Shown here in pieces: positions 8,261 through 16,878 of a DNA stretch of 64,000 nucleotides (its first letter is position 1; each line of letters opens with the position of its first letter). The DNA is from Verrucomicrobiota bacterium (GTDB lineage: Bacteria > Verrucomicrobiota > Verrucomicrobiia > Opitutales > Intestinicryptomonadaceae), in the NCBI GenBank assembly GCA_023450935.1, contig JAEXGH010000026.1:1-64000 (forward strand). The letters are read 5' to 3'. The position numbers and the translations under genes were made by a program. The notes below the pieces were generated by a model. That model did no database searches. It was not told the DNA's origin and saw only the letters and a program-made list of their open reading frames with translations.

Positions 8261-9487
8261 TTAGAACGTGTGCACGAACAATCCAGAGCGCAGTTTAGGC
8301 TCGAACCAAGTGCTCTTGGGCGGCATAATCTGTCCGGCGTCGGCGATTGCCATGAGCTGGGCGACCGTTGTAGGATACATGGAAAACGCTACGGCAAAGC
8401 CGCCTTCACGGACGAGGCGTTCAAGCTCGTCGGTGCCTTTTATACCACCGACAAAATCGATGCGTTCGTCTGTGCGGGGGTCTCCGATTTTGAGAATCGG
8501 GGCGAGAACCCTGTCCTGAAGAAGCGCGACGTCAAGCGAGTGGACGGCGTCGAGCCCGTCGGTGTTTTCAAACTCCAAGCTATACCATTCGCCGTCGAGG
8601 AACATCGAGACTTTCTTCGATCTTTCGGGAGCTTTCTGCCCGCTCTTGGCGACCTTGCAAACCTTTTCGAGGGCGGCGAGGAAAGATGATTTGTCGAGCC
8701 CCGCCAAATCTTTTACAACGCGGTTGTAGGGAAGAATTTTAAGCTGCGCGGCGGGAAAACATACCGACAAAAACCAGTTGTAGTCTTCGCCGCCAGTATG
8801 GTTTGGATTGTCGGCCTTCATCAGACGCGCACAACGGGCGTTTGACGCGCTGCGGTGGTGTCCGTCGGCGACGTAGGCGCAGGGAATGTCCTTGAAGGTT
8901 TCGACAATCTTTTGGAGAGTTGCGGGGTCGGAAATCTTCCAGACAGTATGGCGAATGCCGTCGTCGGCGACAAAGTCGAAAAGGGCGTCTTTGTCGTCCT
9001 TATCTTCGACGAGCTTGTCGAGATACGTGCCGTCCTTGACTGTGAGAAAAACGGGGCCCGTGTTCACGCGCAGGGTGCGTGTGAGGCGGTAGCGGTCGTT
9101 TTCCTTGGCTTCGCGCGTTTTTTCGTGCTTTTTGATGACGTCGGCGTCGTAGTCTTCCGCGCTGAAAGTGGCAACAAGCCCCGTCTGCGAATGCGAACCC
9201 ATCTGTTGTCTATAAAGATACATACAGGGAGCGTCTTCGCGGACGAGAAATCCGCCGTCAACGAGCTTTTGGAAATTCTCTTTGGCGTGTTGGTAGACGA
9301 CATCGGAATAGGGGTCGATAGTCGGGTCTAATTCCAACTCGCTGCGGACTACACGCATAAAACTGAGCGGCTTGCCATCGGCTTCTTTGCACGCCTGTTG
9401 AAAGTCTACAACGTCGTAGGGCAAACTCGCAATATCGGCGGCCTTACCCTCGACCGGCCGCAATCCTTTGAAAGCTTTGATTTTCAT
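8261..9487 (-). CDS. DUF1015 family protein
   Basis: This 408-residue protein belongs to DUF1015, a widespread bacterial family without a settled function. Recognisable segments are MKIKAFKGLRPVEGKA, ASLPYDVVDFQQA, VIKKHEKTREAKENDRYRL, YVADGHHRSASNARC and the end MPPKSTWFEPKLRSGLFVHTF. The ATG at 9487 was chosen because the family starts with a lysine-rich segment leading into FKGLRP; the open frame further upstream is AT-rich and unlike protein. It stands directly before the GH20 gene. Confidence 0.85.
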   Translation of the reverse strand: MKIKAFKGLRPVEGKAADIASLPYDVVDFQQACKEADGKPLSFMRVVRSELELDPTIDPYSDVVYQHAKENFQKLVDGGFLVREDAPCMYLYRQQMGSHSQTGLVATFSAEDYDADVIKKHEKTREAKENDRYRLTRTLRVNTGPVFLTVKDGTYLDKLVEDKDDKDALFDFVADDGIRHTVWKISDPATLQKIVETFKDIPCAYVADGHHRSASNARCARLMKADNPNHTGGEDYNWFLSVCFPAAQLKILPYNRVVKDLAGLDKSSFLAALEKVCKVAKSGQKAPERSKKVSMFLDGEWYSLEFENTDGLDAVHSLDVALLQDRVLAPILKIGDPRTDERIDFVGGIKGTDELERLVREGGFAVAFSMYPTTVAQLMAIADAGQIMPPKSTWFEPKLRSGLFVHTF

Positions 9488-9623
9488 ATCCGCGCATATT
9501 TTCAGACTTTTTCGGCTTTTGCAACTTTTGATTTTAAAAATTCCAAATTTAGTCGCGTATATGCAGAAATGGAAGAAATAAATCGCGCCCAAAAAATACA
9601 AATGGTTATTAGAAAAGAAACAA

Positions 9624-9690
9624 AACTTTAATTAGAAACAAAGGCGATATTGAACATAGTTCAATCACCGCCACTTTAGAAAATACAAAA
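9624..9690 (+). repeat. Degenerate palindromic repeat, copy 3
   Basis: AACTTTAATTAGAAACAAAG is followed by the hairpin ATTGAAC-ATA-GTTCAAT (9649-9665) flanked by pairing GGCG (9643-9646) and CGCC (9669-9672), then ACTTTAGAAAATACAAAAA. It is directly followed by the next copy. Confidence 0.7.
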
Positions 9691-9754
9691 ACTTTAACCA
9701 GAAACAAAACGGTATTGAACGCAGTTCAAGCCGTGCCGCTTTAGAAAATGTAAA
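9690..9754 (+). repeat. Degenerate palindromic repeat, copy 4
   Basis: AACTTTAACCAGAAACAAAA leads to TTGAAC-GCA-GTTCAA (9715-9729), flanked by CGG (9710-9712) and CCG (9731-9733), then CTTTAGAAAATGTAAAAA. It is in tandem with copy 3. Confidence 0.7.
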
Positions 9755-9757
9755 AAA

Positions 9758-9772
9758 ATTGGCTGCGCCAAT
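9758..9772 (+). repeat. Variant hairpin of the palindromic repeat, copy 5
   Basis: ATTGGC-TGC-GCCAAT is a perfect 6-bp hairpin followed by CGCCGCCACTTCCCAAC, the same tail that follows the hairpin of copy 6. It therefore looks like a copy whose stem sequence has been swapped while pairing was kept. Confidence 0.6.
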
Positions 9773-9786
9773 CGCCGCCACTTCCC

Positions 9787-9856
9787 AACTTTAAATAAAG
9801 TCAAAGCGGCATTGAACATAGTTCAAGCCGCGCCACTTCCCAACATATAAAAAACT
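9787..9856 (+). repeat. Degenerate palindromic repeat, copy 6
   Basis: AACTTTAAATAAAGTCAAA precedes the best hairpin of the family: GCGGC (9806-9810) and TTGAAC pair with GTTCAA and GCCGC (9827-9831) around loop ATA, with one bulged A. The tail is GCCACTTCCCAACATATAAAA. Confidence 0.7.
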
Positions 9857-9892
9857 TGATTTTTAAGAGGAGATTAACATATTGCTGAAACT

Positions 9893-10699
9893 ATGGAAAA
9901 TAGAATGAATTCGAGAAAAGGGGGTTGCATATTCTCCCTGATTAAACTTGCGGTGATTGTCGTGGCAATAGTGGCGGTGGTGCTGTATTTTTGCATGGGA
10001 TATATCGGAGATTACGCAATAAAAACGGCAACATCGGGAACGGAAATTACAGGCGGAGTGGGAGATATTAAGGTAAACCCGTTCGAACAAAGCGTAGACG
10101 TAAAAAATTTCTACATCACAAACCCGTCGAAAAAATATAACAATGAAACGGCTCTGTCGTTCGAAGAGGCGTTCGTTGACTTGGATATAACCCCCGTTGA
10201 CCTGTTTGCTAAAAAACTTATTGTCATAGATGAAATTACAATAAAAGGTCTCAAGGTCAATGTGGAGTATTCCGCAGACAAGTCGATTACGTCTACGAAC
10301 CTCAATGATATTGTGGCAATTCTGCAAAAGAAAATCGAGGGGACGTCGGCCGATTCCAAACAGGGCGGCGCGGCGGCGCGCGACAGACAGGAAAAAGACG
10401 AACAATACAGATTCATAATCAAGAAATTGAAGTTTGTAAACGGCTATGCGTCGTCGTCAATAGCGGGTAAATTGACGGAGTCGCCCCTGCCCGACTTCGA
10501 GATTTTGAATATCGGCGTTTCTAACGGCGGCGATACCGCGTTTGAGATAGTGTGCGCGGTAATCCCGAGAATCGCGGTTCAGGCTACGGGCGGCGCATTG
10601 AAAGGTTTGCTGAACGTTTCGGAGTCGGAGGGGAAATCGTTGATAAAAAACATTTCGAATTCGCTCAACAAACTGATTGAAAAGAAACAGTCAAAATAA
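9893..10699 (+). CDS. Membrane-anchored protein with AsmA-like features, function unknown
   Basis: The 268-residue product has one N-terminal transmembrane segment (residues about 14-36, FSLIKLAVIVVAIVAVVLYF) and a periplasmic part rich in short beta segments such as VGDIKVNPFEQSVDVKNFYITNP and DLFAKKLIVIDEITIKGLKVNV. The pattern of a lipid-proximal beta groove after one anchor is that of small AsmA-like or DUF748-like envelope proteins. AGAGGAG lies about 20 bases before the ATG, too far for ideal use; an ATT at 9881 in frame or a short TTG leader at 9882-9908 would be better placed. It stands alone, with a terminator after it. Confidence 0.6.
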   Translation: MENRMNSRKGGCIFSLIKLAVIVVAIVAVVLYFCMGYIGDYAIKTATSGTEITGGVGDIKVNPFEQSVDVKNFYITNPSKKYNNETALSFEEAFVDLDITPVDLFAKKLIVIDEITIKGLKVNVEYSADKSITSTNLNDIVAILQKKIEGTSADSKQGGAAARDRQEKDEQYRFIIKKLKFVNGYASSSIAGKLTESPLPDFEILNIGVSNGGDTAFEIVCAVIPRIAVQATGGALKGLLNVSESEGKSLIKNISNSLNKLIEKKQSK

Positions 10700-10720
10700 A
10701 ATTCTTTAACTGTTTTGTGG

Positions 10721-10754
10721 AACGGCAGCTGGAAGTTTCAGTCGCCGTTTTTTT
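10721..10754 (+). terminator. Rho-independent terminator
   Basis: AACGGC and GCCGTT pair around a loop that itself contains CTGGAAGTTTCAG, followed by seven T. It follows the stop of the membrane-anchored protein gene by about 20 bases. Confidence 0.65.
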
Positions 10755-10850
10755 GCGGAACGGAAAAGAATTGATGTCGAACAAAAGACGACAGGTTCAA
10801 ATTTCGGGGGAAGCAAAAACCGCTTTAACTTGGGGCTAACCTTTATTGAA

Positions 10851-10872
10851 CAAACATTAATACCGATGTTTG
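10851..10872. promoter_or_regulatory. 7-bp inverted repeat upstream of the symporter gene
   Basis: CAAACAT (10851-10857) and ATGTTTG (10866-10872) are inverted around an 8-base spacer, about 100 bases before the SSS symporter start. A dimeric regulator site or an mRNA hairpin would look like this. Three near-repeats of CGACGGGYAAAAAA follow (10875-10931). Confidence 0.35.
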
Positions 10873-10973
10873 CCGACGGGCAAAAAAATACCCTCCCGAC
10901 GGGTAAAAAACACTGCCTACCGACGAAAAAAAGGTTGCCTGAGCGGAGGTTTTGTGCAAGATGTCTACGCATT

Positions 10974-13019
10974 ATGGAACTAAACGTGATTCTGGATATT
11001 GCCGTGTTCGTCGCGTTCATCGCGGCGGTTATTTTTACGGGACTTTATAAAAGTAAAAACGAGGGTGGATCGGAGGATTATTTCCTTGCCGGACGCGGAT
11101 TGTCTTGGTGGCTGATAGGTATTTCGCTTATAGCCGCAAATATTTCGACCGAACAATTCGTCGGTATGAGCGGAAGCGCGGCGGGGCTGTCGGGCTTGGC
11201 GATTGCAAGCTATGAATGGATGGCGGCGATTGTCCTCGTTTTTGTGGCTTTCTTTTTCCTACCGATTTTTCTCAGAAGCGGCATGTATACGGTGCCGCAG
11301 TTCCTGGAATACAGATTTGACGCGACTTCCAGAACGGTGATGTCGATTATGATGGTAGTCGTGCTTGTTTCGGTAAACACGACGGCGGTAATCTACTCGG
11401 GCGCGACTGTGACGAACACGGTTTTCGGGGCGTCAACGGGCTTGCCGTTCGATCTCAACATTACGGCGTGCTGCTGGGGAATAGGCATTATGGCGGCAAT
11501 ATACGTCTGCGCGGGCGGATTGAAGGCGTGTGCGTGGGCCGATTTGCTTCAAGGTTCGGCTTTGATTATCGGCGGCGTTTTGATTGCGTATTTTGCGTTC
11601 AGCGCGTTTGCGGGAACGCCCGTAGACCAAATTGCAACAACATCGCCCGTTTCGCCCGAAACGCTTTCGAACCTCAAGGACGCGGGCGTTATGGAAAAAT
11701 TCTTCACGCTTAACTCAGACAAATTGACTATGTTCATGCCGGCCGACCACCCAGAAATTCCGTGGACGGCGTTGATTATAGGGCTGTGGATTCCCAATTT
11801 CTATTACTGGGGCTTCAACCAGTATATCATTCAGAGAACGCTGGGCGCTTCCAGTTTGGCGGAAGGGCAAAAGGGCGTTATTTTTGCGGCAAGTTTGAAG
11901 CTCATAGTTCCGTTTATAATCGTATTCCCGGGAATTATAGCGTTCAACATATACTCGCAAGACCAGAATAAGGCGGCGTTGCAGGATCAGAAAATTATGA
12001 CCACAAACGCCAAAACGCTCGCGCCCCTCTACTTCAAAAGCCTCGAAACAAAGAACGTGCAATTCGACCCGAAAGCGGGTGTCAAGTTCTTCACGGTAAA
12101 TCTGGGGCAAAAAGACTCAGACGGCAAGCCTGTCGCAACGGCGTTGTTTACCGAAGCCGATATGAACGCGCTCAAGGCGGAATATGAAGCCCTAAAAAGC
12201 AGCGGCGAACTTGACAAAACGGTTTTCGAATACGACAACGGTTGGGCGCAAAACGACGGCGGATTCGGCAGCGGGCTAAAACAGGTTATTGACGACTGGA
12301 ACCAAAACAGGGTTGTAGACCCGATGTCGGGTGCGGTCAGCGTGCGCAAGCTATACGGATACAAATACGACTCCGCGTTCGGGCTTTTGATAAGCAAGGC
12401 GTTGCCCGACGGATTCGGACTGCGCGGGTTCATTTTTGCGGCGTTGCTGGGCGCGGTGGTAAGCTCTCTGGCGGCAATGCTCAATGCGGCTTCGACGATA
12501 TTTACGATAGACATCTACAAGAAATTCCTCAACAAAAACGCGTCGGACAAAAACCAGGTTTTGGTCGGCAGAGTGGCCGTGCTGCTGTTCGCGGCGATAG
12601 GCTGCGTTTTAGCCCCCTTCTTGGCGAACCCGAAACTCGGCGGCGTATTCACGTTCATTCAGGAATTTCAAGGATACCTCTCGCCCGGGATTTTGGCGGT
12701 GTTCATTTTCGGTATGTTCTCGAAAAAAGCACCCCGTTTTGCGGGCGCGCTGGGCATTTTGACGAGTCCGATTGTATACGGAATTTTGCAGTGGCAGTTC
12801 GGCGACATCGCGTTCCTGAACAGAATGGCAATTACCTTCGGATGCGCAATGCTTGTGATGTTGGCTCTCACACTCGTGAAGCCGCTCAAACAGGACATTG
12901 TTCTGCCCGAAAACAAGAATATGGACTTGCGTTTCTCAAGAAGCGCAATGTTCGGCGGAATTGCGGTGTTGGCGATTTGCTTCGCACTCTACTTCACGTT
13001 CTCGGGACTGTGGTTCTAA
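10974..13019 (+). CDS. Sodium:solute symporter (SSS family, SGLT-like sugar transporter)
   Basis: The 681-residue integral membrane protein fits the SSS family, which couples sodium influx to uptake of sugars and other solutes. It shows about 13 transmembrane segments; hallmarks include the opening LDIAVFVAFIAAVIFTGLYK, DYFLAGRGLSWWLIG (about residue 34 on), SLIAANISTEQFVGMSG, and FNQYIIQRTLGA, the sugar-type motif. A hydrophilic insertion of about 150 residues follows the middle of the protein. The ATG at 10974 is preferred because it opens the first membrane helix; GGAGG at 10945-10949 is rather far. It leads an operon with GH10, galK, galE and a UDP-sugar pyrophosphorylase, so galactose or a related sugar is the likely cargo. 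Confidence 0.9.
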   Translation: MELNVILDIAVFVAFIAAVIFTGLYKSKNEGGSEDYFLAGRGLSWWLIGISLIAANISTEQFVGMSGSAAGLSGLAIASYEWMAAIVLVFVAFFFLPIFLRSGMYTVPQFLEYRFDATSRTVMSIMMVVVLVSVNTTAVIYSGATVTNTVFGASTGLPFDLNITACCWGIGIMAAIYVCAGGLKACAWADLLQGSALIIGGVLIAYFAFSAFAGTPVDQIATTSPVSPETLSNLKDAGVMEKFFTLNSDKLTMFMPADHPEIPWTALIIGLWIPNFYYWGFNQYIIQRTLGASSLAEGQKGVIFAASLKLIVPFIIVFPGIIAFNIYSQDQNKAALQDQKIMTTNAKTLAPLYFKSLETKNVQFDPKAGVKFFTVNLGQKDSDGKPVATALFTEADMNALKAEYEALKSSGELDKTVFEYDNGWAQNDGGFGSGLKQVIDDWNQNRVVDPMSGAVSVRKLYGYKYDSAFGLLISKALPDGFGLRGFIFAALLGAVVSSLAAMLNAASTIFTIDIYKKFLNKNASDKNQVLVGRVAVLLFAAIGCVLAPFLANPKLGGVFTFIQEFQGYLSPGILAVFIFGMFSKKAPRFAGALGILTSPIVYGILQWQFGDIAFLNRMAITFGCAMLVMLALTLVKPLKQDIVLPENKNMDLRFSRSAMFGGIAVLAICFALYFTFSGLWF

Positions 13020-13081
13020 TTTGAAGTCCGACCCGCGCGCAAGTGTGCGGGTCGGCGTAAACATAAACAAAAAAACAAAAT

Positions 13082-14701
13082 ATGGATATGGGAAAAAATA
13101 TAAAAATACTATCGGTTGTTTCGATTGCGGCATTGTCGCTTTCGATTTTGGGCTGCGCGGCAGACAAGACAAACACGACGCAATGCGGAAGTCGGAATTT
13201 CGGGAAGTCGCCCGCGATTCCGACGAGCTACGAAACCGACAAAGACGGGGTTATGACGAAAGCCTACTGGGATATCTGGAACAAAGATGTCCAAAAGGCC
13301 ATCGACGAACGCATCGAAAAATTCCGCAAGGCAGACGCAAAAATCGCGCTCGACGCCGCGCCGAATTCGCCCGTAAAAGTAAGGCAGGTTTCGCACAAAT
13401 TCTTTTTCGGGGCGCACATTTTCAACTTCAACCAGCTCGGGAAAAAAGAATACAACGACATCTACAAAAGCCTTTACAACAAATACGACGGTCTGTTCAA
13501 CTCGGCGACGGTGGCGTTATACTGGAAATGTTTTGAAATGGAGTTCGACAAGCCGCGTTTCAAAACAGAATACTGGGACACGGAGGAATTTTGGGAAAAT
13601 GTAAAATATCCAAAGCGTATGCCCCACTGGAGACGCCCCCCGACCGACGAAGTTGTGGATTTCTGCAAGTCGAAAAACCTGAGAATCCATGGGCACCCGC
13701 TTATTTGGGCGGACAGGAAATGGCATTATCCCGAACTGGAAATCTGGCAGAAATACGGCACGCCCGAAAACGTGAAATTCAAGAAGACAGCCCCGCACGT
13801 AGGCATAAACTCATCGGGATATGTGTTCACGAAAAAATACAAGGACTCAAAAATAGAGGATTTGGAAAAGGAATTCGGCGCGGCCGCAAAGGGTTCGGCG
13901 GAACGTTCGGAAATCCGCGTGCGCGAAATCGCAAAACGCTACGGCGACAAAATCGACAGCTGGGACGTTGTAAACGAATCGGCAAGAGATTTCTCCCTCG
14001 GCAACCTGCCGTCGAAGTCGAAGCTCATAACGCGTTCCAGATACGGCATCATGGAGGCCGACTACGACTTCAACGCCTTTAGGTTGGCGCAAAAATACCT
14101 CCCCGAAAAGGCGCGCCTTAACATAAACGACTACTTTATGGAAGAGGCGTATTTGAAGCAAATATTCTCGCTCAAACAGCGCGGCTGCAAAATCGACGTG
14201 GTTGGTTCGCAAATGCATTTGTTCAACCCGAAACAGACGCTCGATATTTCAAAGGGCGCGAAAATCCAGACGCCCGAACAGGTCGGCGAAGTTATGCAAA
14301 TGCTCTCAAAGGTGGGGTGTCCGATTCACTTGAGCGAAATCACAATCACCGCTGCGGGCACTTCCGACAAGGAGAGAATGATGCAGGCAATAACGTTGCG
14401 CAACCTCTACAGAATGTGGTTTAGCGTCGAAAAAATGAACGGCATTACTTGGTGGAACGTTGTTGACGACTGCGGCGCACCGGGAGAACCCTCTATGTCG
14501 GGGCTTTTCACGCGCGATATGAAGCCCAAGCCCGCGTTCTTTGCAATGAACAATCTCATAAACGGCGAGTGGAAAACGAAGCTCGACGCGAAAACCGACG
14601 CCGACGGCGCGCTCTCTTTCCGCGGATTCAGGGGCGAATACGAAATTTCATACACCGACAAAAACGGAAAACAAAAAACAATAAAATACACACTCAACTA
14701 A
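13082..14701 (+). CDS. GH10 family endo-beta-1,4-xylanase, lipoprotein
   Basis: The 539-residue product has a lipoprotein signal (LSILGC, Cys25) and one GH10 catalytic domain. GH10 markers: HKFFFGAHIFNFNQ (about 105-118), RIHGHPLIWADRKWH (about 201-215), acid/base Glu299 in WDVVNES, GSQMHLF (about 375-381), and nucleophile Glu419 in IHLSEITITA. The end WWNVVDDCGAPG and GLFTRDMKPKPAFFAMNNL is also typical. No carbohydrate-binding module is seen. The activity on xylan is the family rule, but its place directly before galK (one base apart) makes an arabinogalactan- or galactose-containing target possible. Confidence 0.88.
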   Translation: MDMGKNIKILSVVSIAALSLSILGCAADKTNTTQCGSRNFGKSPAIPTSYETDKDGVMTKAYWDIWNKDVQKAIDERIEKFRKADAKIALDAAPNSPVKVRQVSHKFFFGAHIFNFNQLGKKEYNDIYKSLYNKYDGLFNSATVALYWKCFEMEFDKPRFKTEYWDTEEFWENVKYPKRMPHWRRPPTDEVVDFCKSKNLRIHGHPLIWADRKWHYPELEIWQKYGTPENVKFKKTAPHVGINSSGYVFTKKYKDSKIEDLEKEFGAAAKGSAERSEIRVREIAKRYGDKIDSWDVVNESARDFSLGNLPSKSKLITRSRYGIMEADYDFNAFRLAQKYLPEKARLNINDYFMEEAYLKQIFSLKQRGCKIDVVGSQMHLFNPKQTLDISKGAKIQTPEQVGEVMQMLSKVGCPIHLSEITITAAGTSDKERMMQAITLRNLYRMWFSVEKMNGITWWNVVDDCGAPGEPSMSGLFTRDMKPKPAFFAMNNLINGEWKTKLDAKTDADGALSFRGFRGEYEISYTDKNGKQKTIKYTLN

Positions 14702-14702
14702 A

Positions 14703-15854
14703 ATGAAAGACAGCTTAGCTTCGAGTTTTGAAAAAATCTACGGGCAAAGGGCGGAGGTTTTCGCCCAAGCCCCCGGAAGAATAGAGTTCATAGGCAACCA
14801 CACCGACTACAACAACGGCTTCACTATGGGCGCGGCAATCGACAAGGTCGTGATGGTCGCCCTCTCCAAACGCAACGACAGAAAGCTCTGTTTTGCGAGC
14901 GTAAAGTCGGGCGAAAAGGTCGAACTGCAACTCGACAAACTCGAAAAGCAACCGCGCGAATACAACTGGGTCAACTATCCGCTGGGCGTATTCAAGTTTC
15001 TTGTGGAGGCGGGATTGAAAGCCGACTGCGGCTTCAATATGCTCGACACAAGCAACCTGCCGGCGGGCGCGGGGCTAAGCTCTTCGGCGGCGATAGAGCT
15101 GTCTACGGCGTTCGCACTCTGCAATCTCTACGGATTCGACTGCGACCTCAAAACAAAAGTCCGCATAGGCAGAAAATGCGAAAACAAATTCGTGGGTATG
15201 CCCTGCGGGATTCTCGACCAAGGCGTATCGGGCTTCGGCAAAAAGGATTCGCTCGTGTTTATTGACTGCAAGACGGAGGAGTTTTCAAACGCCCCCCTGC
15301 CCCATTCGTGCAGATTCTGGCTGTTTAACTCCACAAAAAAACACGCCCTTGTAGACGGAATGTATGCCGCGCGCCACAACGAATGTATGGAGGCTGCAAA
15401 AAAGCTTTCCGAAGGCGGCGCGGAAAGGCTTTTGCGCGAATTTACACTTGCCGATTTGGAGGCGAAGAAATCGGAACTTTCCGAAAACGCATACAAGCGC
15501 GCCAAGCACGTTATCGAGGAAAACGCGCGCGTGCTGAAAGCGCGGGACGCGCTGGCAAAAGGCGACATTGTCGAAGTGGGAAGGCTGCTTGTGCAGTCGC
15601 ACAATTCCTCGCGCGATCTGTTCGAAAACTCGTGCGAGGAGCTTGATTTTCTGGTGGCGGAAGCCGTCAAAAATCCGAACGTCTACGGGGCGCGCCTAAG
15701 CGGCGGCGGCTTCGGCGGAGCCGCCATGGTACTTACAAACGACAAATTCTCCGATGCCGACGCGGAGAAAATCGAAACAGCATACGAGGCAAAATTTGGC
15801 AAAAAACCCGCCGTTTTCATCTGCTCGGCGGGCGACGGCGCAAAAAACATTTAA
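14703..15854 (+). CDS. galK: Galactokinase
   Basis: This GHMP kinase of 383 residues phosphorylates galactose to galactose 1-phosphate with ATP. It shows the galactokinase signature APGRIEFIGNHTDYNNG (about 22-38), the ATP-binding LPAGAGLSSSAAIELS, GILDQGVSGFGKKDS with the catalytic Asp, and GARLSGGGFGGAAM near the end. The usual glutamate of GEHTDY is an asparagine (Asn32), as in some divergent galactokinase-like enzymes, so specificity may be altered. It starts one base after the GH10 stop and is followed by galE 19 bases later. Confidence 0.9.
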   Translation: MKDSLASSFEKIYGQRAEVFAQAPGRIEFIGNHTDYNNGFTMGAAIDKVVMVALSKRNDRKLCFASVKSGEKVELQLDKLEKQPREYNWVNYPLGVFKFLVEAGLKADCGFNMLDTSNLPAGAGLSSSAAIELSTAFALCNLYGFDCDLKTKVRIGRKCENKFVGMPCGILDQGVSGFGKKDSLVFIDCKTEEFSNAPLPHSCRFWLFNSTKKHALVDGMYAARHNECMEAAKKLSEGGAERLLREFTLADLEAKKSELSENAYKRAKHVIEENARVLKARDALAKGDIVEVGRLLVQSHNSSRDLFENSCEELDFLVAEAVKNPNVYGARLSGGGFGGAAMVLTNDKFSDADAEKIETAYEAKFGKKPAVFICSAGDGAKNI

Positions 15855-15873
15855 CCCCAATCATTCCAAAATT

Positions 15874-16869
15874 ATGAACGTATTAGTAATAGGCGGCGCG
15901 GGCTACATAGGCAGCCACTGCGTCAGACAGTTAATTCAGGCGGGACACAGACCGATTGTTCTCGACAACCTCGTCTATGGGCACACGGGCGCGCTCCTTA
16001 AGGAGGTAAAATTCTACAAGGGCAACCTTGAAGACAAAAAGACGGTGGGCGAAATTCTCGACGCCGAAAAAATCGACATCGTAATGCACTTCGCGGCGTT
16101 TATCAACGTGGGAGAGTCAGTCCAAAACCCGCTTAAATACTATCAAAACAACGTTGCGGGCGTGGTGAATTTGCTCGAGACGATGATTGAGCACAATGTC
16201 AAGAAATTCGTGTTCTCCTCAACCTGCGCGACGTTCGGTATTCCCGAAAAGCTCCCGCTTGTCGAGGATATGCCCCAGCACCCGATAAACCCCTACGGGC
16301 AGACAAAACTTGACGTGGAAAACCTCCTCAAAAACTGCGCGCGCGCATACGGGCTGAATTCGGTGGCATTCCGTTATTTCAACGCCTCGGGCGCGGCGGA
16401 AGACGGCACTATAGGCGAGGACCACACGCCGGAATCGCACCTGATTCCGCTGGCGATTTTCGCGGCTATGGGCAAGCGTCCCGCGCTAAAAATTTTCGGC
16501 AACGACTACAATACTCCCGACGGCACATGCCTGCGCGACTACGTCCATGTTGACGACCTCAGCCGCGCGCACATCGCCGCGTTCGACAAGCTCGAAGGCG
16601 ACGGAAAATTCCTCCACTACAATCTCGGCACGGGCACGCCTAATTCGGTTCTGGAAATCATCAATGGCGTGGAAAAGGTAAGCGGTCTGAAGGTTCCGTA
16701 CGAATTCGCTCCGCGCCGTCCCGGCGACCCCGACGCGCTCTACGCAAACTCGCAAAAAGCGAAGAAGGGACTTGACTGGAAAATTAAATACACGAACGTC
16801 GAGGACATTATCGCCACGGCGTGGAAGTGGCATTCGACGCACCCAGACGGTTTCGGCGACAAAAAATAA
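15874..16869 (+). CDS. galE: UDP-glucose 4-epimerase
   Basis: The 331-residue short-chain dehydrogenase/reductase interconverts UDP-galactose and UDP-glucose using bound NAD. Visible features are the Rossmann motif GGAGYIGSHC (residues 7-16), DNLVYGHTGAL, FAAFINVGESV, the catalytic Ser in VFSSTCATFG, and YGQTK with the catalytic Tyr and Lys. The C-terminal half has RYFNASGA and LGTGTPNSVLEII. The ATG at 15874 gives the normal family start MNVLVIGGAGY; the longer frame overlapping galK is rejected. Confidence 0.95.
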   Translation: MNVLVIGGAGYIGSHCVRQLIQAGHRPIVLDNLVYGHTGALLKEVKFYKGNLEDKKTVGEILDAEKIDIVMHFAAFINVGESVQNPLKYYQNNVAGVVNLLETMIEHNVKKFVFSSTCATFGIPEKLPLVEDMPQHPINPYGQTKLDVENLLKNCARAYGLNSVAFRYFNASGAAEDGTIGEDHTPESHLIPLAIFAAMGKRPALKIFGNDYNTPDGTCLRDYVHVDDLSRAHIAAFDKLEGDGKFLHYNLGTGTPNSVLEIINGVEKVSGLKVPYEFAPRRPGDPDALYANSQKAKKGLDWKIKYTNVEDIIATAWKWHSTHPDGFGDKK

Positions 16870-16878
16870 AGGATTGTT

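Larger units (their letters stand above)
9488..9892. other. 405-base non-coding stretch filled with palindromic repeats
   Basis: No gene is supported between the DUF1015 start and the gene at 9893. From 9624 on it consists of four tandem or near-tandem repeat units; 9488-9623 is AT-rich and presumably carries the DUF1015 promoter. AAGAGGAG at 9865-9872 belongs to the next gene's translation signal. Confidence 0.65.

Noticed and set aside
7064..8689. 541-codon plus-strand open frame
   Set aside because: It is antisense to the GH20 and DUF1015 genes, whose products carry recognisable family motifs; the frame is open only because of GC-rich codon bias.
9488..9892. CRISPR array
   Set aside because: The repeats are degenerate, have no constant spacer length and contain the palindrome within the unit; no cas gene is present.
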